Assembly (NCBI GenBank): GCA_039621445.1
Contig: CP154957.1
Span: 36,606,670-36,670,669 of the forward strand
Direction: 5' to 3'
Length of the DNA stretch: 64,000 bases
Source of the DNA: Euglena gracilis
Lineage: Eukaryota; Euglenida; Euglenophyceae; Euglenales
Numbering within the stretch: the first letter of the stretch is position 1; each line of letters begins with the position of its first letter. The translations under genes were made by a program, and so were the position numbers. This document shows positions 31,745 through 43,280 of the stretch, piece by piece. The notes beneath the pieces were generated by a model. It made no database searches. It was not told where the DNA came from and saw nothing but the letters and a program-made list of their open reading frames with translations.

Positions 31745-34700
31745 TTTGCTGCTGGGCTGTGCCCAGCAGAATCTTTTGAAATCTGTGGTTTTTTTGAATC
31801 TGCACCAATCTGTGCTGTAAAACTGAGTGGGTGAATCATCTGGCGTTTGATAAATGGAATGGAATCAATCTGTGAGCAAGGCTCTGGGGGGAATTGACAC
31901 TGAAAACAGCCCAGATTTTTGCAACTCCCAGTAATAGGAGAACGGGCCAGGTTGAGTGTCAACCGTGAGCCAAGCTCTAAGCTCCCGTTGTTGACTTGTG
32001 TGCATTTTTTTTTCTGTGGCGTGTGGTTTTTCTCAGTGTCTTGTTTTCAGCAATTTTTTTCCCAAAACAGGCTGTGCTTTTTTTTGAACGAACTGTCAAG
32101 TCCAATCTGGAAGATAATTTTTCTGGCAGAATTTTCATTTTCAGGTTGATGGTTTTACAGTTTTGGCTGTGGGAAAGTCAAGTTTACATTTTCTTCACCA
32201 GTGATTCAGGTTTTTCATCGTTTTCTGGTTGTGTATTTTTCGAATAAACCTCAGAATGCTTGAAGCATGTCATTTTTGAGAAACACCATTTTCTCTGGGG
32301 TTCACAGTACCCTTTTACTTGTGCTCAAGCAGCCAGACAAACAGTTCCAAAAGTTTTTTGTTTTGCCAGTCCCAGTTTAACTTTGATCAGGGTGCAGGTG
32401 TGGCAGGTGCTCAATCCACAGATTGGGGCATCATTTCAGTGGGTTTGTGTGCTGGTCCCATGCATTTGTGGGCTCCGAGTCCATCTTTTGGGAGAGGTTT
32501 ACTGGTTTGTTCAGTGACTTTTTTCCTGTCTGGGACATGCATCGACCTGTTCCATTTTCACAGTTTTGTTGTTTCACTCAGTTTCGGTGTACTTTCAGTG
32601 AGGCAGCCCAGTTTGGTTTTGGGTAATTGCCGTTTCGAGGGGAAAATAACACCTCTATCGAACACTGGCAGGCAGAGTAATTTTCATTCATTTTTGGGAG
32701 TGACTGGTCAAAGATGGGAACCGGGTGTGTAAATCCGGGAGGAACAGACACCCCCGTCGACACACACTTAAATGCCCAGGGATCCTGAGTTCAGTGGTGT
32801 TCAGTTTTCAGTGTTCAGTGGTTCAGTTTCAGTTCAGTAGTGTTGTTTTTGGTCGCGACCTGGGGAATTTTTGGTGACCGTTCCAAGTTTTCAACTGATG
32901 AGTTAACAAGGGGGGGAACATGCACGGGAGGTGGTTGGGCCCGACCATTTGTTTGTGTAACCCCTGATAAGATTCATTTGGTTGAGACGTGTGGGTGGTT
33001 GCGTTTCTGAGAGCCCCATTCCGGAATATCTCAGAGTCATCATTGGGCAGCTGAGGGTGTTGTTCAGCTGCATAATCACCAGAATTTTGTTTCATGGAAT
33101 TTGGTTGTATTGTCAAGCCTGTTGGGAAAAGAAGTCCACCAGAATATTTCTGGAAAGAATCCCAAAGTGGTGGCAAAGTCAATTTTTCCCTTGTCTTGTG
33201 TGATCTGTTGGCCAATTGGTGAGCCATAATCTCAATCTCATCTGGGTTGGTTTGCTTGGCTGTGGTCGGCTGCACATTTTTCCAAAAGCAGCTCTGAGTT
33301 AGCTGCGTTTTGTGTTGCAGCCTGCTGTTGTGGATGCTAATTTTGTCGTAATGGGGTTCCTCCCTTCCCCAATTGCCATGAGTTGTTCGGCAATATGATA
33401 GACAATGATGCATCCTGTTTTTTTTTTGTTGTTGTTTGGGCACACTGACAAATCAATCTGTGATGGGTGTTGTGAGGAGGCAGCCACAGGGTCCAGCTTT
33501 ATTGTTGCTGTATTTGGTTTTTTTGTTTCTTTTTTCCCGTTGTGCAGGTTTTCAACTCAACAACGCAAGGAGCAAGAATTGAGAGAATTTCGAGGATTTC
33601 ACCGTGGAGAATTTATCAAGAGTATTGCAATTTGGACGACCACAAGCAGAATTTCGTCACCACGGTGGGTACTTCGAAGTGGCATTGTGAGCCCCCAGCC
33701 GTATTGTGACCCCTGGGAAGTTAATGACAAGACTTGGTGCGTTGGAGCCTGGCTGATAATGGGTTGCGATGCAGGGGGTCAACACGGAGTTCATTTTCCC
33801 CCTGTTTGTTGTTGTTCACATGAGCCGTGAGCCAGGCCTCGCAGCCTGAACTCCCCGATCGTTCTTGCCAAACATTCGGGGGGAAGGGGGGACTGCCCAA
33901 ATAGCCTGCCTGGGTGCAAGTATCAGCTTATTTTTCCTCCAGTGAAGAATTGTTTAGGAATGCAAATGTAAATGGGTTCTCCCATCATTTGGGGGGGTCC
34001 ATTTGGCTGATAGCACCAAAATAGTTGTTGACTACTTTCTTTGGAGTGCCGAGCCTGAGGAATGAGCGTTCAAAATTTCCTGATTTTTTGGGGGTCCTGG
34101 CAGATTTCGGCACCCACAATTTCTAAGTTTCTTGACCCCTGCCACCCTGTGTGCTTGGGGGGAGGGGCTCAGCGAAGCCATGTCCTGTGACTAATTCAGC
34201 TTTGGTGGAGCTGAATGTTGTTTTGCAATCGGTTTGGAAATGTGAAGCCCAGGTTTAATTAATTGAGGTTTTGCCCTCCGGCCCTTTTGGGGGGGGGGGG
34301 GGGGCAGCGCGCAGCCCCATCCTTTGCAGTTGTTTGATTTCATTCGGTTTGGACATCACAGCCCAGGTTTGTTTTTTTTGTGTTTGGGCCCCTTGCCTCT
34401 TGTTTGGGGGGGGGGCAGCGAAAAATTGCCTTGGCTGAGAGACTTGGATTTGAATTTTTGGGATTTTTGAGTCGTTTGACCCCCATTGCCTCGTGTGAAT
34501 GAGCAGGGGGGCGGGGGCAGTGAGAAATTTCCTGGCTGAGAAAGCGGAATTGTCTTTTTTAAGATTTTTCAATTTGCTGGAACCCCCGACCCTCACGGCT
34601 GTGTTGCTCGGGGGGGGGGGGTGCGGCAGCTCGGTTGTTTATCACGGATATTGTGATTCGGTTTGGCAGTCTGTGCAGTCCACAGTTGTGGGATGTTGTG

Positions 34701-35839
34701 TGGCTGACTTTGGTTTGGAGGTTGGAATTCCTGGTTGGATTTGTTGAGGGCTTTTGCAGGCCTTGCTTTTGTGGAGGATTCATCTGTGGTGGGGAAAAAA
34801 AACTGGCATTTTTATTTCTTCCAAGGAGAAAACCGAGTTCAGATTTGCAGATTCAGTTTTTTTATTCGGTTTGGATTTTGAGAACTGCAATTTTCATGGA
34901 ATATTCGAACTCGGGGGGGGGGGCTCCTCAGTTCAGGCCCAGGTGTGTGGGCCATTTTCTGAGAGCCACGTGTTGCGGCTGAGGGCCAAACGGATGCCCT
35001 GTGATTTTTTGTTCATTTTTTCGGTGGTCCAAAGGGATGCCCTTTCCCGAAAGAAAGACTTCCAGACACATTGTCGGTTGGTTTTTTCTTTGGAGCAAAC
35101 AATACGTGATCCCACACCACACACCCCACCGCACCCGCACATTGTGCACTACTCCACTGTTTCTTCACTTACCCTCACCTCATTACGCTCACTGTCCTTC
35201 CTGTCCATAACCCAACCTTCGCTGCCTTTGTTCTCGCTCTCTCCTCCGTCGTCCTTTTTTTTCCACACTGGAAAGGAATGCTTCGCTCTTCCTTTTTTTT
35301 ACCCAATCAAAGAATTACGCCGGGCACTGTGAGCCAAGTCCCTGATTCAAAAGAATTTCATTTCTTCACACAAAAAAATCAACCAATGTTCAGTTGTTAT
35401 TGTTTGAATTCTTTCCTTCCTCACCACGGGCAATATTCTTGAACGCTGCCAAAGGGACGTTTTAATTAAGGCAGTGTGAGGGACAGGCCTGGGGGGAAGT
35501 GTGCCCGAAGACTTTTTTGTTTTTTGATTCTTTTATGGGTTCCATGTTCCTTTTGCATACACAGGTTTGGACTCAACAAGACACAAGAATTCCCCCACAT
35601 TTTTTGTGGGACGTTTCTTTCTCCCTTCCACCACCGGTGGGGGGGGGGCTGGCCCCGTTATCACCTGATTTTTCAGGTTCCCCTAAAAGCACTATCAAGT
35701 TGCTGGGGGGGGGGGTCACCACAGCCCTTCAAAAAAAAATTAAAAAAATGCACCCGGAGGCCAAAACAGCCCAACCTTAAAAAAAAATGAATTTTACCCA
35801 TTCAAGGGGGGGGGGCAAAAATGGTCCGACTAACGTCGC
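31745..35839 (+). other. Noncoding interior of the LTR element
   Basis: No coding motif of any retroelement protein. It is T/G-rich on the plus strand, with poly-G tracts at about 34290, 34410, 34612, 34912 and 35640-35710. The part from 32511 on is collinear with 7231-10990. The minus-strand frame 32829-33443 is the only frame clearly shared by both copies. Confidence 0.7.
32829..33443 (-). other. Conserved antisense ORF, second copy
   Basis: A 204-codon frame similar over about 170 residues to 8672-8091 (shared blocks HHCLSYCRT, PHYDKISI, TTAKQTNPDEIEIMAH, YSGGL, FPTGLTIQP, NSGDYAAE, DDSEIFRNGALR). No domain or signal is recognised. Evidence that it is translated is lacking. Confidence 0.35.
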
Positions 35840-35850
35840 AAGGGAGGGGG
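35840..35850 (+). promoter_or_regulatory. Polypurine tract
   Basis: An all-purine AAGGGAGGGGG run ends at the base before the 3' LTR, the expected plus-strand primer site. The same tract precedes the LTR at 10992. Confidence 0.8.
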
Positions 35851-36443
35851 TGTCGGCTGTCGGCCCGCCGACAGCCGGTTTCTCGACATTCCCCCCGCGA
35901 TAGGACTCACCCAGTGGGTAGGAAGCTCCAGAAGTCAATTGGAAGGTGAGCAAAATGTTGCAAGTCTGGAAGTACAAAATAAAAGAATGAAGGAGCAAGG
36001 CATTCCATTCCAAAATCATTCTCTGTATGTTACTCTCACCCACTGCAAGCACAGGTGTGTCTGACCAAGGTGTGCAGGTTCCTTGTGTGTGCTTTGCCTT
36101 TTGAATCAAGTCAATGCTAAAAAGGTTCTTCTCTGTGGTTTTCTTTGGATTCAAGGACAGAAAAAGCCATTTTCAGTTCAAAGTTTTTGGATCCTACGCC
36201 GGTATGCCAACCCAGCCACTTACAGGGGGCAAAAAGCCGGGCTTCCGGCCCTGAGCCCTCCGGAGGCTCTTTTTATTGAAAACCCCTGAGACTGGGTGGT
36301 GACCGTAGGTGGGGGAAAAGGAGGAAGAGGCCCAGTCGGTCGGGCATTCCATTTCCCAGGCATTTGAATTCATTTTCCCGTTTCCGGTTCACCTTTAAAC
36401 TACTTTTACCTTTCCTTTTTTTCTCCGAAACCCCCCACCGACA
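35851..36443 (+). repeat. 3' LTR
   Basis: 593 bp, near identical to the 5' LTR. Differences seen: one base near the start (TCAACATT versus TCGACATT), AAGAAAAG versus AATAAAAG, GCGAGC versus GCAAGC, one-base-group loss in GGAAGGAGG, and two bases in CATTTCATTTC. It is followed by the CAGGG target duplication. Confidence 0.92.
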
Positions 36444-37455
36444 CAGGGGCAGTAAGCCCTATGGTATGCATTCCAACAACAAGATCCTCCAGAGAGAGTG
36501 AGAAGAGAGGAGAGTGCATGCACCCCCCAGGAAAACTTTCCTTTTCCAGGGGCTCACGCCCTAGGGGCCCTAAGGGTGCAATGTCCAACACCCCTAACCC
36601 AGCCCCCCCAAAGTCATCTCATTCAAGAATTAAATTCCACGGAGGAGAAATGGGGAGACACCCCCCTGCATCAAAGGCTACAAAAAAACCTAAAATGGTG
36701 GAAAAAAACATGCCCCCCCCCCCAGCAACATGTCAACTCATCAGGGATGGCATTCAACCCCCCTGGGTTCATCACCCAAAATTATCCACCCACCCAAAAA
36801 CCAGAGCAAATTCGGACCTGAAACAGGCAGGAAAAATCCTGCAGGATTACGAAAAGTCTGGATCCGTAAAGAGGGTGGGGGATTCGAACTCCAAACATTT
36901 AATCCCCTGGTTTCTTATTTCAAAACCAGAGGGGGGTCAGACAAAATGGAGGTTAATAAGCGACTGCAGGGAACTAAATCAACAGTTCCAAGCAAAACCA
37001 TTCAGGTTGGATCACATCCAGCACTTTTTTCCAGTGCTGGAAAAAAGCCACTGGGCAGCCAAAATCGACTTGAAGGATGCCTATTTTCACACCCCAGCAA
37101 ACCAGGCCCTAAGGCCATTTCTAAGGCATCAGGTAGGGGGGCAAACATGGGAGTTTCAAGTAGGATGTTTTGGGCTAAATGTGATGCCCCAGATTTTCAT
37201 GTCAGTAATGAAAACATTCGAAAAGCTGTGGAGAAAAAGGGGGATCCACATTTTTATTTACCTGGACGACATTTCGCTGGTGGCCCCAACACAAAACATT
37301 TTGCAAAATCACCTGAACACAGTGGTCAGGGCTTTAATCAGCTCAGGTTTCAAAATAAATGTCAAAAAGTCCACCCTGCAGCCCACCCAAGTGGTAAATC
37401 ATCTGGGATTTCAACTAAACTTCCAAGAGGGAAAACTGCAATTTCCCCTGCAGAA
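36444..37455 (+). pseudogene. DIRS-like gag end and RT (split copy)
   Basis: The frame 36461-37567 carries MVCIPTTRSS and ECMHPPGK (gag end), KAGKILQDYEKSGSVKRV, PWFLISKPEGG, KWRLISDCRELNQQF, AAKIDLKDAYFHTP, RPFLRHQVGGQTWEF, FGLNVMPQIFMS, IFIYLDDISLV with YLDD at 37259-37270, and GFKINVKKS through about 37455. It is the best-preserved DIRS-type RT in the window, with all visible catalytic Asp residues. Immediately after KIKMAG the sequence turns into minus-strand gag of another copy, so RNase H and recombinase are absent. Confidence 0.88.
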
Positions 37456-38020
37456 GATCAAAATGGCCGGGGCTGTAAGTTCTGGCTTCTTGCCATGCCC
37501 AATTGAAGTCTGGGGGAGCCCTGTTGCTGGGCCTCCCCCTTCCCCCCTGGAATGGGGTTGTGGCTGAATCTGAAAAAGATGGTTGGTACAGACCTTTTTT
37601 GTCTTCCTGTGGGCATTCTGCTCCAGACTGGGCCATCTGCTGGCTTCCCAATGCTGTACTGGCCCCCTTGTCCCTTATTCCATCTTGATAGGTTGGGGGC
37701 ATTTGCCCTCTGGGCTGGGGCTTTTGCTCTCTGGGCTGGGCCTGCCAATCTTGAAGGTTTCTTGTACCCAAATTTGAAATGTAATGGGTCTTAACCCTGG
37801 GTACCCAATGTCTTCCGTTGTCGTCTGGGCTTTTTGCCCACTGTCTGCCAGGGACCATGGCCATCACTGTGTGTGGTTGTCTGCTGCTGAAAGTTTTCTG
37901 TTGAGATGTGTGGTGGGTGGACTGATGGCCACGGTTCGCCACGTTGAAACCGTATCACAAAGTTCTCCAGCTGGCGTTTCTTGCTCTGCACTTTGTCCAG
38001 ATTGTCGACTTGATAATTCC
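37456..38020 (-). pseudogene. DIRS-like gag and ORF1 start (inverted copy)
   Basis: Minus-strand frames give a Gln/Pro/Arg-rich protein: STENFQQQTTTHSDGHGPWQ followed by TVGKKPRRQ (37791-37991), then WQAQPREQKPQPRGQ and PPDFNWAWQEA (37942-37460). PPDFN also occurs in copy A gag. Orientation is opposite to the RT just upstream, so 37455/37456 is an inverted junction between two copies. Confidence 0.6.
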
Positions 38021-38310
38021 AATTTGCTCTCTACATTCTGCATTGACTTCCAATGTCAAAGTTGAAATATTTTCTTGAATTTGATGCTCTTCAGGTTCTG
38101 AAAATTGACACTGTATTGTTTTGATCTCTTCCAACTCTGCCTATCAAAAGTTTCTGTCCTCCTCCGTGTCGAAGGGAAAGATTAGGAATCAGCCAACTCC
38201 GGCGAAGACAGGCACTAAGGGGAGACGCCTAACCCAGCAAAAGAACAATCACACAACACCGCCGGCGAGCAAGGCATGGCCTCACAATGGCAAAGCGCGG
38301 AGCCCGAGGT
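38021..38310 (+). repeat. R1 repeat and flank
   Basis: R1 occupies about 38180-38310: CCAACTCCGGCG, GGCACTAAGGGGAGACG, CCGCCGGCGAGCAAGGCATG, then GGCAAAGCGCGGAGCCCGAG. It closely matches the complement of 28625-28735 and continues into R2-like sequence. It lies 5' of the minus-strand gag copy. Confidence 0.6.
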
Positions 38311-38871
38311 GTCACCAACCTGCGGGGGGGGGGCGGGGTCCGGAGTGCCTGCCCAGGAAGGCACTACCCCCCCCCCCCCCCCGGGGGGTCGGATTTTCGG
38401 CCCGTGCCCAGGCAAAATCCTTTGAAAATGGCCATTTTTTTTAGCTCCCCGGCGCCTTCGGCGCCGGGGTCTGTGCTAGGGCACTTTTGGCCGTGTGCCC
38501 TACCCCCCCTTGGGTGGGGGTTGGATTCGGAGGCCTTGGAGTGCCTTCCCAGGCAGGCACCCCCCGGGGGGGGGGGTCGGCACCTGACTAAAATACGGCC
38601 TGTGCCCATTGGCAAAAGATACCACACATCAACCCTGGAGGTTGGTTCGCCAACGCAAAATTGAAAGAGGTTGAAAGAAATCAGGGGTGGTCAGTTGGTA
38701 AGAGGATAAAAACAAGCTGAGATAAAACGGCAGGGGGAAATGTGATGAAAGCAATGCAAATGCCAGGAAGCAGGGTGTGGACACAAGACATGGACCACAA
38801 AGGGGGACAGAAAGGGGGTGCTCACCACTGAGTATCTGCACGATCGCTAAGTGCCCACTGACTGCATGTTG
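38311..38871. other. Poly-G/C tracts and GC palindrome
   Basis: G and C runs of 8-14 bases at 38325, 38369 and 38566 surround a perfect 10-bp palindrome CCCCGGCGCC with loop TTC at 38447-38469. From 38640 the sequence is ordinary and is probably the 3' flank of the minus-strand gene ending at 38872. No AATAAA was seen there. Confidence 0.5.
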
Positions 38872-40375
38872 TCAAAGGTCATCCAGGAAGCCCTTGATGG
38901 AGCTGGAAAATCTGTCCATGCTGGCCGCCACGTTCGCCTTCATCTTTGCAGCCTTTTCGCCCACCACCCACGCAACGTCACTCACGTCGAGGCCGCCGGC
39001 CGCTTCTGTGGGCTTCCCTCCTGTCCCCAGCCCACCAAAGTCGACTGCAAGCCTGCCTCAACGAAAATCGTCCTTGTTCAGCAGAACGAAAATTGTCCTT
39101 GTTCAGCAGAACAAATCTTGTCGCATGCACTGAGCTGAAACAAAACAGCATCCTGCATAATGAACCAATGATGGGAGACTCTGGGATGCCAGAGGGGGCT
39201 CATGAATGCTTATGGACACCATTTGAAACCGTGTCTAAGGGCTCCGGCTCTTAGGACGCCGGTTTGGGCGTGAAGCCGGCGGGCCCCCCAAAAAAAGTGT
39301 CAAAAAGTGTCCAAAATGCTTTGTAGACATGTGATAAACATATCTGAGCATTTTTTGGGGGGTCTTGGTCCACAAATTGGGGGTTTTGTGCAATAATTTC
39401 CGTTTGGCCAATTCTGGGGAACTTTTGAAATAGAATACCATGCAGCGCATGGCTGAAATCCAACGCCATCTGCTGAAAACCCTTGAGAAGAGCTTCCGAT
39501 CAAAGGGCAACATGGCAGGTGAAACATTGGAATTTCGAATTTGCAAACAGGGTCGGAGCATGGGATCGCCGATTTTCAGAGCGCTGTGCAGTGTGGTTGA
39601 GTTCTGTGGGTGCGAAGCGAAAAGTCTTGGGGAGAGCTTTTGATTCATATGCTGTATGGTGCCTGAAGTGTGGGATTTTGACAAATTGAGATATCAAATT
39701 TGGAATACACAATCGGGTGAAAATAAGAGTTCTGTGCATTATGGTTGAATTCTGAGGCCATCTGTCGAAAGCCCTTGAGAAGAGCTTTTGATTGGTGGGT
39801 AACATGGCTTCAGAAATGTGAAATCTGCCAATTTCGACCAAACCATTCCAACCAACGATTCCAACGATTCCAACCAAAATTGCCCAAAAGCCATGGGGAA
39901 ACAATCTGGACATGGGCACAGCAAACGAAGCTTGGTCGGGGCCAGCCTTTGAGTAATTTTTCGCCTCGAAGGTGGATTCTGCAAAGAAGAGCCACAATGA
40001 TCCCACATACCGGCTTGAATTGTGTGAATGCCATCTCTCTCTGCAGCATCTACACCCAATCACCACCCCGCGCTGTGCACCAGGAGCAGATCAGTCAGAG
40101 CATTCTGCAAAGCCTTCCTCCGATTTGAAGATTTGAACCCCCCACTGTGAACCCCTAATTGTAATTGGTCCCTTTGATGATATGGACTGCAAGAGAGGTG
40201 ATAGCAGACCTGCCTCGGATCCCTGGGAGGTTGGGACCTGGGAGCCAAGGCCAGAGAAATCGGGACCACCTCCTTTCTTCTCTGGAGGCTTCGCTGGGGA
40301 AGCAGCTGGCCTTTGCGGCTCCTCCGCCTCCTCCTCCTCTGCAGGCGCAAACACATGCTTGCTTGCATTCCCCAT
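38872..40375 (-). CDS. Probable N-myristoylated protein gene, multi-exon
   Basis: Minus strand. Exon 1 starts at ATG 40375 with MGNASK, a good N-myristoylation signal, then an E-rich and Pro/Lys-rich segment and GGGPDFSGLGSQ. Donor choices are after 40210 or 40153 (both phase 1). Exon 2 is 40049-40011 (DAAERDGIHTIQA); a 32-nt GTATGT...TTTGCAG intron (40010-39979) leads in phase to exon 3 from 39978 (ESTFEAKNYSKAGPDQASFAVP), whose end is unclear. The last exon, 39044-38872 after a CTTGCAG acceptor, reads DFGGLGTGGKPTEAAGG and ends in an amphipathic stretch (KMKANVAASMDRFSSSIKGF) before TGA. DFSGLG and DFGGLG are similar blocks. The upstream CCGCAG (about 40393) could be a trans-splice acceptor. 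Function unknown; the exon chain is an inference. Confidence 0.5.
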
Positions 40376-42500
40376 TGCGTAATGTGGTCAGTCTGCGGTA
40401 TTTGTTGAATTCATTTGGCAGCCCAACCCAACCTTTTCTTTCCCTGGCGTCACCGCCGGGCTTCTTTTTAAGACCCCCGGGGGGAGGGGAGGTCCCCCCC
40501 CACCCACCCAGCCTGGCTGGGACCCCCCCGGGGGGGGGGGGACCCCCAAAAAATCGGGCCGCCTGAGGGCATTCCCCAAAATAATTTGGCCCATGCTCCG
40601 GGCCTCTGGCCCGGGAACTCCCCGGGGGGTCTGGCCCTGGACCCACCCACCCACTGCCCCTCCTCCTGGGAGGGGGGGTCAGGGGTTCTTTTAAGACCGG
40701 GGGGGGGGGGGTCGACACCCACCCACCCACCCCCTGGGGTGGCCCCCCCCGGGGGAGGGGGGGGGTCCCTGGGGACCCACCCACTTTTGCCCGAAAATGG
40801 CCAAAAATGCTAAAAATAACACCTTTTTCAAAATTTTCGGCGCCTTCGGCACCAAAAAATATATACCCACCAGCCCCTACCCCCACCCCCCCTGGGGGGA
40901 AGGGGGTCCAAAGGGACCCACCCTCCCCCCCCCCGGGGGGGGGGGGGCCAAGACTAAAAAAAAAAAACCACTGGGGGGGCCTTGTGACTTAAAAGCTGGT
41001 GACCGCGTCATCCTGAAATGACTGTGGGTCCCCCCACGATGTCCCGGGGTCCAGCCGGCTGCTGGGAACCTAAAAACTGACCAAAAGAGAGGATCAACTC
41101 GAGCCAAATCCAGAGGGGTTGGAATTTTTCAGCCTATTTTAAGGTAACCACAAACAGCTTCAAAAATGTCCTTTCTTGAACCCCTTTTTACACCATTTTT
41201 GCCCCCTGTTTCAAAGGCTTGTTGCTTTGGCTGAAATTCTTCAGTCCAGCCCGCAACCCAGCTGGGAGATGCTGGGGGAAATGTGCTGGCTGGCCAGCCA
41301 TCAAGGGGGAAAAAAACACCCGGGGGGGGGGGGGGGAAGCAGTCCTGCAGTCGTGGAAAAGCCAAATTATCCCAGGCGAATGCGCCGTACATTCTTGGGG
41401 GAAATGGTCGGGAAGGGATGAAAAATGTTGATTCTTTGAGCCAAACAAAGCAATTTGTATCACAAAACCTTGGGGAAAATGTTAATAAGATGAATGATGG
41501 GGGGGTCACTTTCCAAATTCAAAACAAATCAATTTGTCATTTGTCATGGCTGCTTAAATTGGGGGGGGGGGTTATTGGCTGACTGGTTTTCCAAAAAAGA
41601 GTGAGTGACTGCCTTTTGGAAGGGTGGAAATGTGGAATTGTGGAAGGGAAGGGTGGAAGAAATCGGTAAAAAAAATTGTGTGTTGCCATCAGTTTCATCC
41701 AGACTGTGCACTGCCTGTAACTGCTGTGGAACATTTTTTTTGGTCCGGCTACACTGCAGAAGAATTTTTGTTGTGTATTGTGGCAATTTTGAAAGTTTAC
41801 GTGGCGGCCCGTACCATTCCTATCCCATTCATTCATTTTTATGGAAAACATTGCCAGTGTGACAGAAAAAAATTCCAAAAAAACAAGAATAACAAAGAAG
41901 AATAACAAAGAATACAAGAATAAAACAAAATAGACCAGCCTTGCCCAAATGGGGGTTTTCAAACAGGTGCCTCATTTTTTTGTCATTTTTTTGTCATTAT
42001 GTAAAAAAACCTTTCAGAAATTGGGCAACCCCAAATTTAAGCAACCCTTTGGCCAAACCGACCGACACCCAAATTTAAGCAACCCCAATTTCAAGCAACC
42101 CACGGGGACCAGAAATTCCAAAATTAAGCAACCCTCAAACTGCAGATGAAAATTGGGGGAAATGAAAGAAAATTATGGACACCGAATATTTTTGTGGTTC
42201 ACTTGTGGACACCAAATTAAGTGGTTCACACGTCTTTTGTGAACCGCACTACACCTAGCGTCTGAAACGTTTGCCCACGGCTGGCAAAAATATTTGCCCC
42301 GTGTCAAAATTTTTGCCCAGCGCACTCAAAAAAAATTGCCCAAAGGTCTCAAAAATGTTTGCACTGCGCCCCAAAAAATATTCAACTTGTTGTGAAAAAA
42401 TCTCTGTCATCCAGAAAATGATAATTGTAAGTTCCGTCCTTCCGTCCGTTCCATCCAAAATTCAGCCAGCTGTGATCACTTGAATGCAAAATTTGGCCCC
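40376..42500. other. Intergenic: GC-rich modules then AT-rich spacer
   Basis: 40430-40990 has repeated C/G runs and CCCGGGGGG blocks resembling 43290-43560 and 47200-47580. From 41000 the sequence is ordinary to A/T-rich, with a GCAACCC-type repeated word (42020-42140, again at 44910-44980) and AAAATATTTGCCC-like repeats (42270-42380). No gene is supported. Confidence 0.4.
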
Positions 42501-42800
42501 AAGCGAGAAATTGGTGATGGACTTTTGGTGGTCGCTAGCAACTAGTCGCTGGCAACCATTGGTGACAAGGACAGTCACTTGGCGACTAGTCGCTGGCGAC
42601 CACCAATTTTAAGTCCATCCCCCCCCGCCAAATTTTTTTTTAAAAAAATCATTCAAATATGAGGGAAAATGACTCGAAACGGACCCAAATGCCTTCCTTA
42701 AAATTGGTAGTCGGCCCGACCACCAATGGTCAGTGGCCATGGTCGCCAGTGACCAGTCGCCAGCGACCACCAAAAAATCTATCACCAATTTCCCGCAAAA
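42501..42800. repeat. GTCGC(T/C)(G/A)GCGACCA repeats
   Basis: 42525-42605 and 42710-42775 contain many copies of the short self-complementary words ACTAGTCGCT, GTCGCTGGCGACC and GTCGCCAGTGACC. The same words form 52995-53080. Surrounding sequence (CAAATATGAxGGAAAATGACTCGAAAC and later AGGACCAAAAATGTCG) is also shared between 42640-42935 and 52935-53245, so this is a dispersed repeat of about 300 bp. Confidence 0.6.
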
Positions 42801-42929
42801 TTTGGTTTTTTGTCTGGTCCATAACGCCTCCAGAACCCCATAGGACCAAAAATGTCGAAAAAAAAGGGAAATCCAAAATGCCCAAAAAGTCACTAAAAAT
42901 TCCCAATCTGACCAGCAACAGATTTCAAT

Positions 42930-43280
42930 GGAATGGAAATCGACTGACATAAACGGGCGCCTGAATGGAAATTGACTGACATAAACGGGCGCCTGAATGG
43001 AAATCGACTGACATAAACGGGCGCCTGAAGGGAAATTGACCGACATAAACAATTTCAGCCTGAAATCCGTTAATGTCAGTAGAATTTCAAGAAGTCTTGA
43101 AATTCATGGACAGATATATTGCCAAAAAAAGGTTTTTGGTTTCGTGCGCTGTCCTGGAAATCGACTGACATGAACGGGCGCTGTCTTGGAAATTGACTGA
43201 CATGAGCAATTTCTGCCTGAAATCTGTTTATGTCAGTGGAATTTCAAGACAGGCGTCGGGCCCAGGAAATAGGATTTAAA
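42930..43280. repeat. MITE-like repeat family M, copy 1
   Basis: Begins with three or more tandem 32-bp units (GGAAATCGACTGACATAAAC plus GGGCGCCTGAAT) at about 42935-43040 and ends with the family terminus GAATTTCAAGACAGGCGTCGG at about 43230-43262. The other terminus is missing. Confidence 0.6.

Larger units (their letters stand above)
31138..36443 (+). mobile_element. Complete non-autonomous LTR retrotransposon
   Basis: Two near-identical LTRs (31138-31731, 594 bp; 35851-36443, 593 bp) start TGTCGG and end CCGACA. Directly flanking both outer ends is CAGGG, a 5-bp target duplication. A primer-binding site follows the 5' LTR and a polypurine tract precedes the 3' LTR. The 4.1-kb interior has no gag, protease, RT or integrase motif, so it must be moved by another element's enzymes (a LARD-like element). 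It is inserted in gag-like sequence of a plus-strand DIRS copy. I count about six differences between the LTRs, which suggests a fairly recent insertion. Confidence 0.92.
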
